DNA of 49,247 nucleotides. It comes from Prochlorococcus sp. AG-424-P23. Its GTDB lineage: Bacteria > Cyanobacteriota > Cyanobacteriia > PCC-6307 > Cyanobiaceae. Below are positions 46,654 through 49,247 of this stretch, piece by piece. The stretch is taken from positions 1 through 49,247 of the forward strand of contig QCNK01000011.1 in the NCBI GenBank assembly GCA_003210135.1, in the 5' to 3' direction. Under the pieces are notes generated by a model. It did no database searches. It was not told where the DNA came from and worked only from the letters and a program-made list of their open reading frames with translations. Each line of letters opens with the position of its first letter. Position 1 is the stretch's first letter. The position numbers and the translations under genes are program-made.

Positions 46654-47196
46654 TTACTTGGAAAGTGACAAACCAAGTTTTCTAATTTGTGAAGCAAGGG
46701 AAGCATCAATTACTTTTGATCCTACACTGGCAACGAAACCACCAATAAGAGATGGGTCGATTTTAGTTACAAGTTCTAATTTTTCAGTTCCAGCAATATT
46801 GATGATCTTTTTGGTAATTAAACCTTTCTGTTCATCAGTAAGCTCTACTGCAGAAGTAACAGTTGCCAAAGCAATATTACTATTCTCTCGGTAAATCTCT
46901 AAAAACCTATCAAGAATTGAAGTAAGAATTCCAATTCTTTGCCTATCGGCCAATAATTTTAAGAAATTCAGTAAAGAAGAATTAACCTTATTTGAAAAAA
47001 TTTCAATAATGATTTTCTTCTTAGCATCTGTCTCTAAAATAGGAGAGGATAACGCCTTTTCTAATTCAGGAGAATCATTTATTAATTCCAAGAGTTGTTT
47101 AACCTCAGAGACCATCTCTTCAGTTTGCGAATTTTCATTCACGACTTGAAGTAATGCCTCTGCGTATGGTGTAGTAACTGAATTTAAAAGTGGCAT
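46654..47196 (-). CDS. atpH: ATP synthase F1 subunit delta
   Basis: A 180-residue delta (OSCP) subunit that links the peripheral stalk to alpha3beta3. TPYAEALLQVVNENSQTEEM at the N-terminus and VTKIDPSLIGGFVASVGSKV near the C-terminus are the signature regions. It overlaps atpF by one base, so it is coupled to it. Confidence 0.93.
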   Translation of the reverse strand: MPLLNSVTTPYAEALLQVVNENSQTEEMVSEVKQLLELINDSPELEKALSSPILETDAKKKIIIEIFSNKVNSSLLNFLKLLADRQRIGILTSILDRFLEIYRENSNIALATVTSAVELTDEQKGLITKKIINIAGTEKLELVTKIDPSLIGGFVASVGSKVIDASLASQIRKLGLSLSK

Positions 47197-47708
47197 TATT
47201 TCACCTCAATATTGTTAATTGATTGAGTTACCAAATTTTCTTGTATTGTCTTATCAAGTCTATTTGGGAGAGAATCTAGAGCTTTTTTAATAGCTAGTTC
47301 AACAGCTTCTTTTCGAAGTTGAGAAATTGCTCTGGATGCTTCAGAGCTCTCATCGGAGATTGCACTTTGTTTAATTCGTGCCATCTCCTCTATTGCTTTT
47401 TTCTCACTTTCCATTCTGATTGATTCAGATCTTTTGAGTGAATCTGCTTTTATTTGAGAAGCTTTTTCTTCTGCTGAAGATAAGTCTTTCTTTGCCTTAT
47501 CTAAAGCTTGAGAAGCTTTGATAAGTCGATCTTCAGCATCTTTTAATTCAAGAAGGATTCCTTCTCTCCTTTTTTGAAGCATCTTACCTAGGAAACCAGG
47601 CAGAAATTTATAAAGACCGAAAACCACTACGGCCCAATTAAGGATATTCGTTTCAAATAAATTGAAATTCAATCCAAAACCTTCCGTAGCTAAAAGAGTT
47701 AAATTCAT
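47196..47708 (-). CDS. atpF: ATP synthase F0 subunit b
   Basis: A 170-residue b subunit. One N-terminal helix ([20 protein letters not shown], about residues 23-42) is followed by a long charged coiled coil to the C-terminus ([20 protein letters not shown]). One half of the b/b' peripheral stalk found in photosynthetic bacteria. Overlaps b' by 4 bases. Confidence 0.93.
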   Translation of the reverse strand: MNLTLLATEGFGLNFNLFETNILNWAVVVFGLYKFLPGFLGKMLQKRREGILLELKDAEDRLIKASQALDKAKKDLSSAEEKASQIKADSLKRSESIRMESEKKAIEEMARIKQSAISDESSEASRAISQLRKEAVELAIKKALDSLPNRLDKTIQENLVTQSINNIEVK

Positions 47709-48166
47709 TTTTTTAGAATCAATCTATTAACAATAAGTTCGCTTAAATCATCAGCCTGTTTAGAAAGTTGATCACGAGCAGCAGATGTCTGACTTTCAAT
47801 TTCTAGTCTTGCTTTTTCTTTTGAAGCATTTGCCTCATTGTTAGCAAGTTCTAATGCTTCTTTATAAAGTTTGTCAGACTCACTTTCAGCTTCGCTCACA
47901 ATTCTTTGGGCTTCTGCACGAGCACTTTGAAGCTGAGTTAATAAATCAGCTTCTAATTTTTTAACCTCTGAAAGTTTATTTTTGGCCTCAATAATATTAT
48001 TACTTACAAACTTTTCTCTTTTTTCAACAATATTGCCGACAGGCTTAAAAAAGAGAGAATTTAATATGTAAGTAAGAGCGACTACTTGTATTGCCATTAG
48101 CGGCAAAGTGGCATTTATATCGAATAATCCACCTTCTGTAGCACCAAAAAAATTAAAGGCAAACAT
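47705..48166 (-). CDS. atpF2: ATP synthase F0 subunit b'
   Basis: A 153-residue b-prime subunit: an N-terminal helix ([20 protein letters not shown]) and coiled coil ([20 protein letters not shown]). The presence of b' next to b is the cyanobacterial pattern, where they form a heterodimer. Cyanobacterial naming: atpG. Confidence 0.92.
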   Translation of the reverse strand: MFAFNFFGATEGGLFDINATLPLMAIQVVALTYILNSLFFKPVGNIVEKREKFVSNNIIEAKNKLSEVKKLEADLLTQLQSARAEAQRIVSEAESESDKLYKEALELANNEANASKEKARLEIESQTSAARDQLSKQADDLSELIVNRLILKK

Positions 48167-48234
48167 TTGATTCAGTTGAAGTTAAAAAATTATATTTAAA
48201 TATTGCTAATAAGGAATAAAAGCAATATTAACTT

Positions 48235-48498
<264 letters not shown>

Positions 48499-48559
48499 TT
48501 AATACTTGTGATAAATCTTTTTTGTCATACACGCTTGGACATCCTTTAATTTAAGAATG

Positions 48560-48578
48560 GGTCTGATATTTTCAGACC
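48560..48578 (-). promoter_or_regulatory. Hairpin in the atpB-atpE spacer
   Basis: GGTCTGA (48560-48566) pairs with TCAGACC (48572-48578) around a 5-base loop. On the minus strand no T run follows, so it is more likely an mRNA processing or stability element than a terminator. Confidence 0.4.
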
Positions 48579-48645
48579 TACGCGATTAGATATTTTGCCA
48601 GATTACAGACACTTTGTAAAAGCGTCTGAAGGAATTAAAGGACAG

Positions 48646-49247
48646 CTAATGATGTTCTTCAACAGCTTCTCCTATGTAGTAGGCAGCTAGAGTTGCGAAA
48701 ATCAATGCCTGAATTGCACTAGTAAATAATCCTAAAAACATAACAGGTATCGGCAGAATTAGTGGAACTAAGAATACTAAAACACCAACAACGAGTTCAT
48801 CAGCCAAAATATTTCCAAATAGCCTGAAAGAGAGTGATAAAGGTTTAGTAAAATCCTCTAGAATTTTAAAAGGAAGCATAATTGGAGTTGGGTGAACGTA
48901 GTATTCGAAGTATCTCCAACCCTTATTGCTTAAACCAGCATAGAAATAAGAAAGTGAAACCAATAAAGCCAAGGCTATTGTTGTATTTATATCTGCAGTA
49001 GGTGCTCCCAACTCGCCACTTGGTAACTTAATCAATCTCCAAGGAATTAAAGCTCCTCCCCAATTACTAACAAATACAAATAAAAATAAAGTTCCTATAA
49101 ATGGCATCCAATCTCTATAAACTTTTTCACCTATTTGAGTCCTAGCAAGATCTCTTATGTAATCCCAGAGAAACTCAAGCAAGTTTTGAAGACCTTTAGG
49201 ATCATTTTCCATTTTTTTAGTTCCTAAAGAAATAAAAACTAGCAACG
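48646..49247 (-). CDS. atpB: ATP synthase F0 subunit a, N-terminus beyond window
   Basis: About 200 residues of the a subunit, truncated by the window edge; the frame is still open at base 49247. The essential Arg of the proton half-channels is in [20 protein letters not shown], and [20 protein letters not shown] is the usual C-terminus. First gene of the visible part of the operon a-c-b'-b-delta-alpha-gamma. Plastid naming: atpI. Confidence 0.95.
   Translation of the reverse strand, partial: LLVFISLGTKKMENDPKGLQNLLEFLWDYIRDLARTQIGEKVYRDWMPFIGTLFLFVFVSNWGGALIPWRLIKLPSGELGAPTADINTTIALALLVSLSYFYAGLSNKGWRYFEYYVHPTPIMLPFKILEDFTKPLSLSFRLFGNILADELVVGVLVFLVPLILPIPVMFLGLFTSAIQALIFATLAAYYIGEAVEEHH

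Overview
The window is AT-rich DNA from a marine picocyanobacterium, most likely a high-light-adapted Prochlorococcus. The evidence is three high light-inducible protein genes, the cyanobacterial/plastid ribosomal protein PSRP-3, cyanobacterial RpoZ, the split atp operons, several cyanobacterial DUF families (DUF938, DUF1543, DUF1818, DUF2811, DUF3326) and very compact gene packing. The strain cannot be named from the sequence alone. I recognised no tRNA, rRNA, CRISPR array, transposase or integrase.

The window has two parts. Positions 1 to about 26,500 are accessory in character: isolated metabolic or envelope genes separated by AT-rich spacers and many microproteins of 30-70 residues. In order it holds a 5'-truncated desaturase, a second desaturase (DesA type), a DUF938 methyltransferase, tandem hli genes, an LptF/G-type permease, an OafA-like acyltransferase, DUF1543 and DoxX proteins, a microprotein-dense stretch (15.1-17.4 kb), cupin-like, LOG and DsrE-like proteins, a dienelactone hydrolase, an operon of EF-hand protein + ECF sigma factor + small membrane protein (20.8-21.9 kb), a relic of an EVE gene, a minus-strand DUF411/MauE-like/DUF3721 cluster, and the intact EVE-domain gene.

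Positions 26,800 to the end are core genome: rpoZ, an Hsp70-like ATPase, pyrR, gpmI, secG, groESL, atpD-atpC, PSRP-3, pepP, a CNNM/CBS transporter, a GTPase, nadD-nadE, DUF3326, a ferredoxin and the large atp operon (gamma, alpha, delta, b, b', c, a on the minus strand; subunit a runs off the end). Together the two atp clusters encode a complete F-type ATP synthase except for the N-terminus of subunit a.

The most interesting material is (i) the EF-hand/ECF sigma/putative anti-sigma operon, whose arginine codon use differs from its neighbour; (ii) a set of Cys microproteins sharing one cysteine spacing (CX8C, often followed by X3C), most behind strong Shine-Dalgarno sequences; (iii) a 20-bp element present three times, twice directly before a hairpin; (iv) decayed genes, namely an EVE relic and a frameshifted small membrane gene at the end of the metal cluster; and (v) structured non-coding elements in the 13.9-14.9 kb spacer.
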